In this document: one piece after another, positions 35,146 to 44,831 of the stretch | Position numbering within the stretch: the first letter of the stretch is position 1 | How the letters are laid out: each line of letters opens with the position of its first letter | Source: Sipunculus nudus | Lineage: Eukaryota > Annelida > Sipuncula > Golfingiida > Sipunculidae | NCBI GenBank assembly: GCA_026874595.1 | Contig: JAPPUL010000079.1 | Span: 55,001-119,000, forward strand | Direction of reading: 5' to 3' | DNA length: 64,000 nt | Program-made: the position numbers and the translations under genes | Notes under the pieces: generated by a model | Told to the model about the DNA's origin: nothing | What the model saw: only the letters and a program-made list of their open reading frames with translations | Databases searched by the model: none

Positions 35146-36243
35146 ATGAAAAGGTTTAAACTTATAATTATATTGCTATTTATAGTATTTAAAGTTTTTA
35201 TGTTTGAGCATAATTTATACGGAAAAAATAATTTAAGTAAAAAAAGTGATTTAAAGGATAAAGCTTTGCAAATGGCTGAGGTCAAGGAAAAGGTCAAGGA
35301 AAAGAAGGCTATAGGTCAAAAGTCAGGAAAGGAAGCAAAAAGAGAAGGAAAAGGAGTAGGTGGAAAAATAATAGAGAAGGTGGTTGCAAATATAAATGAA
35401 AGCGTAATAACGTTATCAGAGCTTGAATATTTTTATAAAAAACAAAGTGAAGAAGATGCAAGCCTAAGTAAAGAGGAAGCTCTTAGTATATTGGTAGATA
35501 ATGAGTTAATACTACAGCTTGCAAGAGGATTTAATGTCGAAGTAAAACCAAAAGAAATAAAGAGTGAGCTTGATAAGTTAGAATTAAAAAATAGGAATGC
35601 AGAGGAGGATGTATCATCCTCCATTACAGCAATAGAAAGAAAATATATAGAAAATAAAATAAAGCTACAAAAGAATCGAGAGAATTTGATAAAATATATA
35701 GTGAAAGAGAATCTGGTACTAAGGCCTCGAGAAGAGGATATAAAATTAGTTTATGAAGAAAATAAAGCATCGTTTTATAATAGGGAGCAATTTTTGGTAT
35801 CACATATATTAATAAAACTATCCCGAGATGATACATACGATGAGTTAGAAGAAAAAGAGAGACTAATAAAACGAATAAAAAGTTTATTAGATAATAAAGA
35901 AGATACATTTCAATCGCTTGCTAAGAAATATTCAGATGACTTAAAAACAAAATATCAAGGAGGGCGAATCGGTTGGTACGATTATGAAACATTATCAGCT
36001 ATCCAGCCAAACATAGCATCCAGTGCGATATTACTAAAGGTAGGAGATATAAGTGATATAATACCCTCAGCAACAGGCTATCACATAGTAAAACTTTTAA
36101 ATAAGCGTGAAGAGCGTCAGGTATCGTTTTTAGAAGCGAAGAGATTTATAGCAAGTAAAATCTTATTCAACCGAGCTGCAGAATATTTGGATTATATGGT
36201 AAAGCTAAAAAAGAAGCAAAGTTACATAAATATAGGCTTATAG
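35146..36243 (+). CDS. SurA/PpiC-type periplasmic peptidyl-prolyl isomerase
   Basis: The 365-aa protein has an N-terminal hydrophobic signal (LIIILLFIVFKVFMF), a charged linker containing a 12-bp duplication (VKEKVKEK), and a SurA_N-like chaperone helix region (about 85-185, VANINESVITLSELE). A parvulin domain follows (about 210-315: QFLVSHILIKL, LAKKYSDDLKTKYQGGRIGWY, GDISDIIPSATGYHIVKLL). It should help fold outer-membrane proteins in the periplasm. nusB follows. Confidence 0.88.
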   Translation: MKRFKLIIILLFIVFKVFMFEHNLYGKNNLSKKSDLKDKALQMAEVKEKVKEKKAIGQKSGKEAKREGKGVGGKIIEKVVANINESVITLSELEYFYKKQSEEDASLSKEEALSILVDNELILQLARGFNVEVKPKEIKSELDKLELKNRNAEEDVSSSITAIERKYIENKIKLQKNRENLIKYIVKENLVLRPREEDIKLVYEENKASFYNREQFLVSHILIKLSRDDTYDELEEKERLIKRIKSLLDNKEDTFQSLAKKYSDDLKTKYQGGRIGWYDYETLSAIQPNIASSAILLKVGDISDIIPSATGYHIVKLLNKREERQVSFLEAKRFIASKILFNRAAEYLDYMVKLKKKQSYINIGL

Positions 36244-36263
36244 GTTTTTTGGTTTTTATAATT

Positions 36264-36674
36264 ATGGGTAAGAGGACAAAGTCGCGAGAGATGACCTTGC
36301 AGGCATTATACGCTTATGAGTTGACATTGATAGATAAGTCAAATTTATTAAATTTTGACTGGCTAAAGGGAGTAGAAAAATTACCGCTAGATATAAAATT
36401 GTTTGCAAAAGAATTAATAATAGGGACAATAAATAATCTAAATATAATAGATGAAAAGATAAGAGCAAACTTATCTAACTGGAGATTTGAGCAGATATCA
36501 ACAGTAGATCTGAGTATATTAAGGATGTCAGTATATGCGCTTTTATATATGAAGGAGATACCTTTTGAGGTTACAATAGATGAGGCAGTAGATTTGGCAA
36601 AGAAGTATGGTAGTAATGAATCATTTAGATTTGTAAATGGGGTATTAGATGGGGTTAGACGAGAATTTAATTAA
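36264..36674 (+). CDS. nusB: Transcription antitermination/termination factor NusB
   Basis: The start is placed at ATG 36264 (136 aa); a TTG at 36249 would add five residues. The all-helical NusB fold is recognisable by KRTKSREMTLQALYAYE, FAKELIIGTINN, NWRFEQISTVDLSILRMSVYALLYMKEIP, VTIDEAVDLAKKYG and RFVNGVLDGV. NusB with S10 (NusE) supports rRNA antitermination. It follows the PpiC gene closely. Confidence 0.92.
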   Translation: MGKRTKSREMTLQALYAYELTLIDKSNLLNFDWLKGVEKLPLDIKLFAKELIIGTINNLNIIDEKIRANLSNWRFEQISTVDLSILRMSVYALLYMKEIPFEVTIDEAVDLAKKYGSNESFRFVNGVLDGVRREFN

Positions 36675-36696
36675 AAAGGGTGATTAAGGGAGGTTT

Positions 36697-37392
36697 ATGA
36701 GTAAGCTAATATTATTATTTTATTTTATCGTAATATCGAATTCTACATTATACTCTATCGAGACTTATAAAGTTAATCAAAAACTAAATGTTATTGCATC
36801 AAAGCTTAATATGAGGCTGAGCCCATCTATAAAGGGAGGTGTTCTTGCTTCTATTCCTTATGGGGCAAAGGTAACAATTTTATCTAAGATCAATAATAAA
36901 TATAAACATGAAGGGATAAAGGGATATTGGACTAAGGTTTCATACAAAAATAAGAGTGGGTATATTTTTGATGGTTATTTAACTAGTTTTCCTATTCCAC
37001 TAAAAGACTGTAAAGGGATTGAACAATATCTAGATAAACATTTTATTAAGGATAAAAAACCTAAAGTAATTGAAAGAAAAGGATACTATAAATCTACTCA
37101 ATTATATAAAGGAGCAAAATTTACTAAAGAAAGTGGACATGAATATGGATATGAGGAGTTAACTATCAAAAATATGTCTTTAGAAGAAGCCTATCTTATA
37201 GCTAAGTTGTGTTATTATAATGACCCTCGTTCTAATGAAGGTATTAGAAAAGGCTCTTTTAAAATAGACAAAGAAGGAAAAATTTATATTAGCGGATATG
37301 ATAAAAATAGTCTTTCTGGTGATATTTACGATCTTATTATAAAAAAAGATCAAAATGGATATACTTATATAAACTTTGGATATGCCTTTTAA
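36697..37392 (+). CDS. Secreted SH3-domain protein
   Basis: The 231-aa protein has a signal peptide (LILLFYFIVISNSTLYS) and one bacterial SH3 domain (about 28-97: VIASKLNMRLSPSIKGGVLASIPYG, then GYWTKVSYKNKSGYIFDGYL). A C-terminal half of about 130 residues (EELTIKNMSLEEAYLIAKLCY, GSFKIDKEGKIYISGYD) has no recognised family. SH3b domains often bind cell wall. It is preceded by GGGAGG and probably co-transcribed with nusB. Confidence 0.75.
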   Translation: MSKLILLFYFIVISNSTLYSIETYKVNQKLNVIASKLNMRLSPSIKGGVLASIPYGAKVTILSKINNKYKHEGIKGYWTKVSYKNKSGYIFDGYLTSFPIPLKDCKGIEQYLDKHFIKDKKPKVIERKGYYKSTQLYKGAKFTKESGHEYGYEELTIKNMSLEEAYLIAKLCYYNDPRSNEGIRKGSFKIDKEGKIYISGYDKNSLSGDIYDLIIKKDQNGYTYINFGYAF

Positions 37393-37516
37393 ACTGATTT
37401 AAACTATATAAATAAGTTTTTAATAAAGTTGCTATAATAATTTAATACTTTGCATAGGCCCAAAACCTGGGGCTATACTATGAGCTAAAACTTAGAGCAA
37501 TTCCATAAAATAAAGT

Positions 37517-37540
37517 GCCCTTAAAACTTAGGGCTTTCTA
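37517..37540. terminator. Likely bidirectional terminator between convergent genes
   Basis: GCCCT and AGGGC form a short stem around TAAAACTT with T-rich sequence on the plus-strand side and A/T-rich sequence on the other. It lies between the end of the SH3 gene (+) and the end of the beta-barrel gene (-). A second, imperfect GGCCC/GGGGC hairpin is just upstream (about 37455-37476). Confidence 0.45.
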
Positions 37541-37549
37541 TGCTATAGT

Positions 37550-38173
37550 CTAATAAACCTTAAAAGCTACCCCAAGCATTATATCCACTCCTATAGTTCT
37601 AGATTTATCTAAATCATAATGAGTGAGTCCAAAATATCCTCTCACCTCACCAACAATTTGAAAAACACTAGTAATAGGAATATAAAATCCTAGTCCATAA
37701 ATAAGCTCTACAAGATCCTTGTTAAGAACAATACTAAGAGGAGCCTTATGATTTAGTAACCGATTATAAGATACACCAAGCCCTGTCCAAAGGTATTTTG
37801 TAAAAGGACCTTGCATTTTAAGCATAACAGGAACTCCTATATAATGAGCCTCTTCTTTTAAGCCATCCTTACGCTTGGGCCCTCTTCCAATATACATTAA
37901 ACCAATCTCAACTCCAACCCCAAGTATAAATATTCCCTCAAACAAGTATGAGAATTCAATAAATCCCCCACCAGTACCAGTAATATAAGGGCTTGAGTCA
38001 AGCTCTCTTTTAAAACCTGTCAAAGGATCTGCAAAACTAATTCCAGGCAAAATCCAGTTGAAAGTTGCCCCGCCTTTGAGAGAAGTTTTAATCTCAAACT
38101 CGGCAAAACTATGATTTACCATAAGAAGCACTAATGCAATAGTTAATATTAACAGTTTTCTCATATTGGTCAT
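37550..38173 (-). CDS. Predicted outer-membrane beta-barrel protein
   Basis: The 207-aa protein has a signal peptide (LLILTIALVLLMVNHSFAEF) and an alternating-strand pattern of aromatic/glycine-rich segments (GGGFIEFSYLFEGIFILGVGVEIGLMY, YLWTGLGVSYNRLL, VELIYGLGFYIPI, VGEVRGYFGLTHYDL, GVDIMLGVAFKVY). It ends in an aromatic-rich strand as in small outer-membrane barrels (OmpA/PorT-like sizes). No specific family or ligand can be named. It lies 241 nt from the TRAP permease gene on the same strand. Confidence 0.75.
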   Translation of the reverse strand: MTNMRKLLILTIALVLLMVNHSFAEFEIKTSLKGGATFNWILPGISFADPLTGFKRELDSSPYITGTGGGFIEFSYLFEGIFILGVGVEIGLMYIGRGPKRKDGLKEEAHYIGVPVMLKMQGPFTKYLWTGLGVSYNRLLNHKAPLSIVLNKDLVELIYGLGFYIPITSVFQIVGEVRGYFGLTHYDLDKSRTIGVDIMLGVAFKVY

Positions 38174-38414
38174 CCTGATTTATAAATAGCAGAGTATGAA
38201 AAAATATTCTAATAAAGCTTTATGGCTCCCCCAATCAGCTTATATCTATAGTAATTACAATTTATTCCATATAACACTCCAAATAGTAGTTCCTACAAAT
38301 TAATCACCATTATTCTAAAATGCTACATCACCACTACCACCCCAAATCTATGGCTACAACGCCAACCAAGACCTATTGCACCACCTTAGAATATCTTTCT
38401 ATTGCAAAACCCTT

Positions 38415-40436
38415 CTATGAAGCAGTAGCTTTAACTCTAACCTTTTGGATAATAAATACTAGTCCCAAGATTAATAGACCAAGCAAATAAAAATAGTATC
38501 GTAAATCATGCTCCACATTAAAAATAGATGCTGTTATACCTGGTTGAAAAAGTATAAAAGAAGCTATTAAGAATAATGGTACATCATACCATTTATTTTT
38601 TGTAACATACCATCCTTGCAATGCACTAGCAAAAGAAAAAGAAGCAATAGCTGCCATAATAAAAATTAAGATGCCTGTTAGCCAACTATCTATACCATAA
38701 AGTATTAACTCTGTATTAAAAATAAACATAAATGGGATTATAGCTGTTCTTATGTCGTAAATAAATGCTTGTATACCTGTGTGAATAGGATTAGATTCGG
38801 CAATCGCTGCCGCTGTATAAGCTGCTAAGCCAACTGGCGGTGTGTCGTCTGCTAAAATACCAAAATAAAAACAAAATAAATGAGCTGCTATTAACGGTAT
38901 TTCTACACCGTAATCCGAGCCAACACTAGATATTATAGGAGCTGTTATTATTGCCATAACAATATATGTTGCTGTAGTTGGCAGTCCCATTCCAAGTATA
39001 AGGCACGCTACTGCTGTAATTATTAATAGTAATACTATATTTCCTGCTGAAAGCATTATAACTGCATCATTTATAATAGTCCCAATTCCAATACCTACAA
39101 TCCCAACTATTATGCCAGCAGATGCAGTAGCTAAGGCAACCGGCGCCATCTTCTTTGATCCCTCAACCATTCCACTTATAATTATTAAAGAACCTTCCTT
39201 AAGGCCTTTAATAATAAGCTGTATGTTCGGTCGTTCTGCGTTTATAAGCTGGTTTACTACTTCTCTAATAAGAATAACGACTATAAGGCACAATATTGAC
39301 CAAAATACAGCTACTTGTGGCGAATGTCTTACAATTATTAGTTCGTAAACCAAAAGACCAAGAGGTATTAAATAATAAAACCCTTCTTTTAAAACTGACA
39401 TAGTAGCCTGCAGGTCTTCTTTTAATAAACCGCGCATTCCAAGCTTTAAAGCTTCTAAATGTGTAACGTAAAATAGTGCAAAATATGATGCTAGGGCAGG
39501 GATAATAGCTGCTTTTATTACAGAAATATAACTTACATTGACATACTCGGCAATTATAAAAGCCGCAGCCCCCATAATAGGAGGCATAAGTTGACCATCT
39601 GTACTAGCTGCAACCTCTATAGCTGCTGCCTTCTTTGCCGGATAGCCTACCTTCTTCATAAGAGGTATAGTAAATGTTCCAGTAGTAACTATATTTGCAA
39701 TACTTGACCCTGATACCATGCCTGTAAGCCCACTCGATACTACCGAAGCCTTTGCAGGACCGCCCCTAAACCTCCCAAAAAGTGATAAGGCTAGATCAAT
39801 AAAAAACTTACCTGCTCCACCTTTGTCCATAATAGAGCCAAATAATACAAATAAATATACTATTGAGGCTGAAACATCAAGAGGAATACCATATATACCT
39901 TCTGTTGATAATGAGGTTTGGGATAAATATTTGTTAAAATCAATCCCACTATGACTTAATACGCCAGGTAGATAAGGAGCTAGAAAAGCATATATTGAAA
40001 ATACTATCGCTATAATTGGTAAGGCAGGCCCTACTGCTCGTCTTGTCGCTTCTAGTAATAGTATAACTAATACTAACCCTGCTACTAGATCTAGTGCTAA
40101 GGGATCGCTACTTCGCTTACTAACATCTGGCCAGTCCATTATTATATATAATGCACTAAGGCCCCCAATTATAGCTAAACTATAGTTTATTACCTTCCCT
40201 AACTTTGTATCTGTACTAGCAAAAAGCTTTGAAGATGTATAGACAAATATAAATGAGATAGCAAAACCAAGGTGTATTGCTCGAATGTATATCTCGTCTA
40301 CTATAACTACTCTATCTATAAGTAGCTGAAAAATAGCCCAGGATAAACCTAGCACAAATAATGTCTTATTACTAAGATAGTCCTTTATAGAAAATGACTT
40401 CTCATCATCACCCACAGGCCTAGATCTATCTTTCAT
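38415..40436 (-). CDS. TRAP transporter fused permease (TAXI partner, lut-linked)
   Basis: The 673-aa integral membrane protein fuses DctQ- and DctM-like subunits. Core motifs are GLTGMVSGSSIANIVTTGTFTI, EVAASTDGQLMPPIMGAAAF, GMGLPTTATYIVMAIITAPI and FYFGILADDTPPVGLAAYTA. It differs from the first TRAP permease in the window (ADDTPPVGLA rather than SQDSNVTPPVCLA) and is longer. It follows its receptor gene after 50 nt. Its location downstream of lutABC and a 2-hydroxyacid dehydrogenase suggests import of lactate or a similar 2-hydroxyacid. Confidence 0.93.
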   Translation of the reverse strand: MKDRSRPVGDDEKSFSIKDYLSNKTLFVLGLSWAIFQLLIDRVVIVDEIYIRAIHLGFAISFIFVYTSSKLFASTDTKLGKVINYSLAIIGGLSALYIIMDWPDVSKRSSDPLALDLVAGLVLVILLLEATRRAVGPALPIIAIVFSIYAFLAPYLPGVLSHSGIDFNKYLSQTSLSTEGIYGIPLDVSASIVYLFVLFGSIMDKGGAGKFFIDLALSLFGRFRGGPAKASVVSSGLTGMVSGSSIANIVTTGTFTIPLMKKVGYPAKKAAAIEVAASTDGQLMPPIMGAAAFIIAEYVNVSYISVIKAAIIPALASYFALFYVTHLEALKLGMRGLLKEDLQATMSVLKEGFYYLIPLGLLVYELIIVRHSPQVAVFWSILCLIVVILIREVVNQLINAERPNIQLIIKGLKEGSLIIISGMVEGSKKMAPVALATASAGIIVGIVGIGIGTIINDAVIMLSAGNIVLLLIITAVACLILGMGLPTTATYIVMAIITAPIISSVGSDYGVEIPLIAAHLFCFYFGILADDTPPVGLAAYTAAAIAESNPIHTGIQAFIYDIRTAIIPFMFIFNTELILYGIDSWLTGILIFIMAAIASFSFASALQGWYVTKNKWYDVPLFLIASFILFQPGITASIFNVEHDLRYYFYLLGLLILGLVFIIQKVRVKATAS

Positions 40437-40486
40437 TGTATGTCTCTCCTCTTCATTGTTTGACTTGTTTAGCTTAATATAAAGAT

Positions 40487-41473
40487 TTATCTTAGTCTTT
40501 TATCTATCTTATCAAGCAAACCCGCTTCTTTATAATACTTTAACGCTCCCTTGTGTATAGGTGCTGATAAACCTTTAAGCAAGTCTTCCTTCTTCAACAA
40601 AGCATAAGATGGATGAAAGTTCCTTACCTCGTCAAAATTATCAAAAACCTCCTTGGTAACTATATAGGCAACTTCTTCACTTACACTTGTTGAACTAACT
40701 AATGTTGCCCTAACGCCTATTGTATTAACATCTGAAGTGTTTGAACTATTGGGATACAAGGCCCGCGGTATCGTTGCCTTTGTATAATAAGAATACTTAT
40801 TTTCCAGCTTATTAATAACTGACTCATCAAGTGATACTAGCCTTACCTTTATTCTACCTGATGTTGCCTCCTTTATACTTCCATTCGGATGTCCTACTGT
40901 ATAGAAAAAAGCGTCAAGTCTTTCATCTTGTACTAATCTAGAAGAACTTATGGGCTTAACTGCCTTTTCATTTATATCACTTATCGATAATCCTACAATC
41001 GATAATAAATCCTCTACATTCCTTCTGTGCCCTGTTCCAGGCAACCCTATATTGACACGCTTGCCCTTTAAGCCAAGAGCATTTTCTATCCCACTGTCAA
41101 CAGATGCTATCAATGTTAAAGCTTCTGCATGAAGGGAAAATAAAGACCTTAAATCAGTTTGCTTACCCTTCTTTTCCCAATCGCCAAGTCCGGCATAAGC
41201 TAAGTATTGTATGTCTGACTGCGCAATGCCAAAATCAATCCCGCCAGATAATACTGTGTTGACATTATATACAGAACCGGCTGTTGACTCTGCTGTTGCC
41301 TTTATTCCATAATCGTCTTCTTTTGCATTAACCAATTTACATATATTCTGTCCAACAGGATAGTAAACCCCAGTTTGACCACCTGTACCTATCGTTATAA
41401 AGGTACCCTTACTACAATTAAACTGTATGAACACCAATATTAAAGAAATAACTAATAAACAATATCTTCCCAT
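40487..41473 (-). CDS. TRAP transporter TAXI-family solute-binding protein (lut-linked)
   Basis: The 328-aa receptor has a short signal with an atypical lipobox (IQFNC, Cys20) and the TAXI signature FITIGTGGQTGVYYPVGQNICKL, split here as ITIGTGGQTGVYYP. AESTAGSVYNVN and GIAQSDIQYLA follow, and the C-terminus has LSAPIHKGALKYYKEAGL. It would deliver substrate to the permease encoded next. The start ATG follows a strong GGAGG. An 11-bp perfect inverted repeat lies about 40-75 nt upstream of the start codon. Confidence 0.93.
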   Translation of the reverse strand: MGRYCLLVISLILVFIQFNCSKGTFITIGTGGQTGVYYPVGQNICKLVNAKEDDYGIKATAESTAGSVYNVNTVLSGGIDFGIAQSDIQYLAYAGLGDWEKKGKQTDLRSLFSLHAEALTLIASVDSGIENALGLKGKRVNIGLPGTGHRRNVEDLLSIVGLSISDINEKAVKPISSSRLVQDERLDAFFYTVGHPNGSIKEATSGRIKVRLVSLDESVINKLENKYSYYTKATIPRALYPNSSNTSDVNTIGVRATLVSSTSVSEEVAYIVTKEVFDNFDEVRNFHPSYALLKKEDLLKGLSAPIHKGALKYYKEAGLLDKIDKRLR

Positions 41474-41514
41474 AATTTTAATCCTCCATTTATTTTTCTT
41501 TTTAAAGTATGGTT

Positions 41515-41549
41515 TTGTTATATATCGCTTATATAGGAATATATAACAA
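41515..41549. promoter_or_regulatory. 11-bp perfect inverted repeat upstream of lut-linked TAXI receptor
   Basis: TTGTTATATAT (41515-41525) and ATATATAACAA (41539-41549) are exact reverse complements separated by 13 nt. The position, 42-76 nt upstream of the receptor start on the minus strand, fits an operator overlapping the promoter or a leader hairpin. The rest of the 306-nt gap (41474-41779) holds only the GGAGG site for the receptor and AT-rich sequence. Confidence 0.5.
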
Positions 41550-41779
41550 CATCTTAAAGAAAAGTAATATATTTAGGTTAAAAAGAGAAGCTTTTTTTAA
41601 GAGTCAAAATAAAGTTAAAAGATTGTCTCCTAATAAGAAATCACAAGGATAGAATAGAACCTCTTCTTTAGTTATGAAAAACATAAGTTATCAAAAACTA
41701 CAAGTTAAATGTTGGTTTAACTAAAGAAACAATAATACAACTTCAAGATGACTGTCCAGCATTATAAAATAGCTATACA

Positions 41780-44668
41780 TTAGTTAAGTGCATTATATAA
41801 TATCTCAACTGAATGTAGAGCGTTAGCTCCTGTGCCATCTTTAATTTGGCTTCTACAACTAGTTCCATTAGCACATATAACACTAGCGCTATTTGCCGTC
41901 CTTACAGTTGGGAATAATACTAATTCACCTATCTTCATCGATAACTCATAATGATCTTTCTCATATCCAAAGAATCCTGCCATCCCACAACAGCCAGATG
42001 CGATATCTTCTACTTTATAATTCTCTGGATAGGATAATATGTATTTAACAGACTCAACAGAACCTAATACTTTTTGGTAGCAATGTCCATGTAGTAAAAT
42101 AGTTTTATTTTTGTTAGAAAATAAACTTTTAGTTATTCGTCCATTACCTGCCTCACGAGCTAGGAACTCGTCTATCATAAATGTATTCTGTGATATAAGC
42201 TTTGCACTATCACAAAGTTCTTTATCAACAAGGTCAATATACTCATCTTTAACGGTTAAAACTGCAGATGGTTCAATTCCTACAAGAGGCTCTGAAGAAG
42301 ATATATAGCTTTTTAGCATTTTAACATTCTTAATAGCTTTTTTCTTAGCTTTCCTTATAAGCCCATTAGACAATAATGCACGTCCACTATTTATATAATG
42401 AGGCTTTATATAATAACCTAGCTTATTTAAAACTAAAATAGCCTTAATACCAATATCTACATCAATATAGTTAGTAAACTCATCTACAAAGAGATTTAAA
42501 GAACCTGTTTTATTTGTAAGCGATTTATTAACATTAGCTAAATTCTTTTTAATCCATCTTTCTAGGGTAGTTTTATGTACTTTGGGTATTTCTCTTTTTA
42601 AACTAAGTTTTAACATTCCTTTAATCATTCTACTCTTTAAACTATAGTTAAATAGTCTAGGATAAATAGACCCAAGCTTATACATACTTGGCATATATGC
42701 TGATAATAATACTCTAAGTGGGACCTTATTATCATCATAATAATGTTGCAGATACTCAGCTTTTAATTTTGTCATATCAACATTAGACGGACACTCAGCC
42801 TTACATCCTTTGCAAGAAAGACAGTGATCAAGTATTTTGTATACTTCTTTGTTTTTAAAAGAATTTCCGTTATTAAAAGACTCTCTTAAGAGATTAGCTC
42901 GGGCTCTGGTTGTAAAAGCCTCATCTTTACTTGCCATATAACTAGGACACATAATACCGCTAAGCGATTTACGGCATGAGCCCACTCCATTACACTTCTC
43001 TATCATCCCAAGCATCCCATAAGAACTTGCAAAATCAAATGTTGTATCTACATCATTAACCTTTTTCTCTGGATCATATCTAAGATTAGACGACATTTCA
43101 ACAGAATCTATTATCTTACCTCTATTAAATACATTTAACGGATCCCACGTTTTCTTTATCCTCTTTAGTAAGTTATAATTATGCTCTCCGATAATAAGAG
43201 GTATAAACTCACTCCTTGACCTACCATCTCCATGTTCACCACTAATTGACCCTTTATACTTCTTTACAAGTGTAGCTGCCTCTAAAGCCACTTCCTTAAA
43301 TATCTTATGGTCTTTACTGCTTTTTAAGTTAAGAACAGGCCTTAAGTGTAACTCTCCTACAGATATATGAGCATAGTATACACAAGATAAATTATACTTA
43401 TCTAATATTAACTGAAACTCCTTAAGATACTCTTCTAATGAGTTGGCACTAACTGCACTATCTTCTATAAATGGAATCGGTTTAGCATCTCCTGGCATAT
43501 TAGCTAATATCCCAAGCCCTGCGTTACGCAGATCCCATGCTTTTTGTATATCATTATCAAGCAAGATTGGAAAATGGTAGCCTAAGTTAGCTTTTTTCAT
43601 ATCAGCTTCAAGCCTATCTCTTATGCTATATAGTTCTTCTTCTGTGTCAGCAATAAATTCTACCATAATAACTGCTTCAGGCTCCCCTTTAATAAAGAAT
43701 CTATTTTTCGATTGCTCTATATTATCCTTTGTAAGGTCTACAATAGCTTTATCCATAAGCTCAACCGCCTGGGGCTTATGTTCTAATGCTATTAAATTAG
43801 CTTTTGCTGCCTCTATTATAGAATCCAAATGTACACAAATAAGTCCTACTCGCTTATTCAATATGGGAATTATATTAAGCTTAATCTCGGTTGTAAAAGC
43901 TAGCGTCCCTTCTGAGCCAGTTAATAACTTTGCCATGTTAAATCTAGCACCGCCATCACAAAAAACCTCTGAGCTAGCTAAGACATCTAGGGCATAACCC
44001 GTATTGCGTCTTAATATCGTCTTATCAGGGTAGCCTTTATTTATTTCATCTCTGTTTTTGGGGTCTGATAATATATCTTTAATATTACTATAAATATTAC
44101 TTTCTAATGAACTGCCATTACACTTAGCCTCAAACTCAGCTTTACTTATATAGCCAAACTCAACCTCAGATGTATCACTTAGTATAGTCTTTAAAGATAT
44201 TATATGATCGCGTGTAGTACCATATACTAGAGAATGAAGACCAGCAGAATTATTACCTACCATCCCCCCCATCATACACCGATTAGAACTAGATGTCTCA
44301 GGTGCAAAGAATAACTTATATCGTTTAAGGTAGCTATTAAGCTCATCATATACAACCCCAGGTTCCACTCTAACCCAACCTTCCTCTTTGTTAACTTCAA
44401 GTATCTTGTTCATTAAAGATACGTCAACAATAATCCCAGAACCAACTACCTGCCCCGCTAAAGATGTGCCCGCAGTACGTGGTATTATAGTTAGTTCATG
44501 CTCTTTGGCAAAAGTAATAATCTTTATTATATCTTCTTTATTTCTAGGTAAGCATACCATGCTAGGTACTTCTCTATATACAGATGCATCAGTTGCATAA
44601 AGTAATCGTGATGTCTCATCATTAAGGACTTTACCTTCTAAAGAAGTTTTTAACTCTTCTATATTCAT
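41780..44668 (-). CDS. FAD-linked 2-hydroxyacid (D-lactate/glycolate-type) dehydrogenase fused to Fe-S/CCG domain
   Basis: This 962-aa protein joins a PCMH-type FAD domain (IIPRTAGTSLAGQVVGSGIIVD, then ETSSSNRCMMGGMVGNNSAG) and a FAD-oxidase C domain (SGEHGDGRSRSEF). A ferredoxin-like Fe-S region follows (GSCRKSLSGIMCP, CLSCKGCKAECPSN), then cysteine-rich CCG sequences (HGHCYQKVLG, GCCGMAGFFGYEK). This GlcD-GlcF-like or YdiJ-like fusion oxidises D-2-hydroxyacids and passes electrons to quinones or flavoproteins. It lies 163 nt after lutC on the same strand, so D-lactate is the leading substrate guess. Confidence 0.9.
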   Translation of the reverse strand: MNIEELKTSLEGKVLNDETSRLLYATDASVYREVPSMVCLPRNKEDIIKIITFAKEHELTIIPRTAGTSLAGQVVGSGIIVDVSLMNKILEVNKEEGWVRVEPGVVYDELNSYLKRYKLFFAPETSSSNRCMMGGMVGNNSAGLHSLVYGTTRDHIISLKTILSDTSEVEFGYISKAEFEAKCNGSSLESNIYSNIKDILSDPKNRDEINKGYPDKTILRRNTGYALDVLASSEVFCDGGARFNMAKLLTGSEGTLAFTTEIKLNIIPILNKRVGLICVHLDSIIEAAKANLIALEHKPQAVELMDKAIVDLTKDNIEQSKNRFFIKGEPEAVIMVEFIADTEEELYSIRDRLEADMKKANLGYHFPILLDNDIQKAWDLRNAGLGILANMPGDAKPIPFIEDSAVSANSLEEYLKEFQLILDKYNLSCVYYAHISVGELHLRPVLNLKSSKDHKIFKEVALEAATLVKKYKGSISGEHGDGRSRSEFIPLIIGEHNYNLLKRIKKTWDPLNVFNRGKIIDSVEMSSNLRYDPEKKVNDVDTTFDFASSYGMLGMIEKCNGVGSCRKSLSGIMCPSYMASKDEAFTTRARANLLRESFNNGNSFKNKEVYKILDHCLSCKGCKAECPSNVDMTKLKAEYLQHYYDDNKVPLRVLLSAYMPSMYKLGSIYPRLFNYSLKSRMIKGMLKLSLKREIPKVHKTTLERWIKKNLANVNKSLTNKTGSLNLFVDEFTNYIDVDIGIKAILVLNKLGYYIKPHYINSGRALLSNGLIRKAKKKAIKNVKMLKSYISSSEPLVGIEPSAVLTVKDEYIDLVDKELCDSAKLISQNTFMIDEFLAREAGNGRITKSLFSNKNKTILLHGHCYQKVLGSVESVKYILSYPENYKVEDIASGCCGMAGFFGYEKDHYELSMKIGELVLFPTVRTANSASVICANGTSCRSQIKDGTGANALHSVEILYNALN

Positions 44669-44831
44669 ATGTTTTTATATATCCATAATTCTTTTCTATA
44701 TTTAGATTGATAATTTACCTTATATAAACTTCTTAGTCAAGGAATAATTCTAATACCTGTTGGGATTTGTTCTATATAGTTGCTATAGTTGCTTAAAGAT
44801 TAGAATAATAAAGCTAATATATTAGTGATGG

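Noticed and set aside
38415-41473. The two TAXI-TRAP systems as a recent duplication of each other
   Set aside because: Their receptors and permeases differ clearly in motifs and length (625 versus 673 aa permeases; different TPPV loops), so they are distinct transporters.
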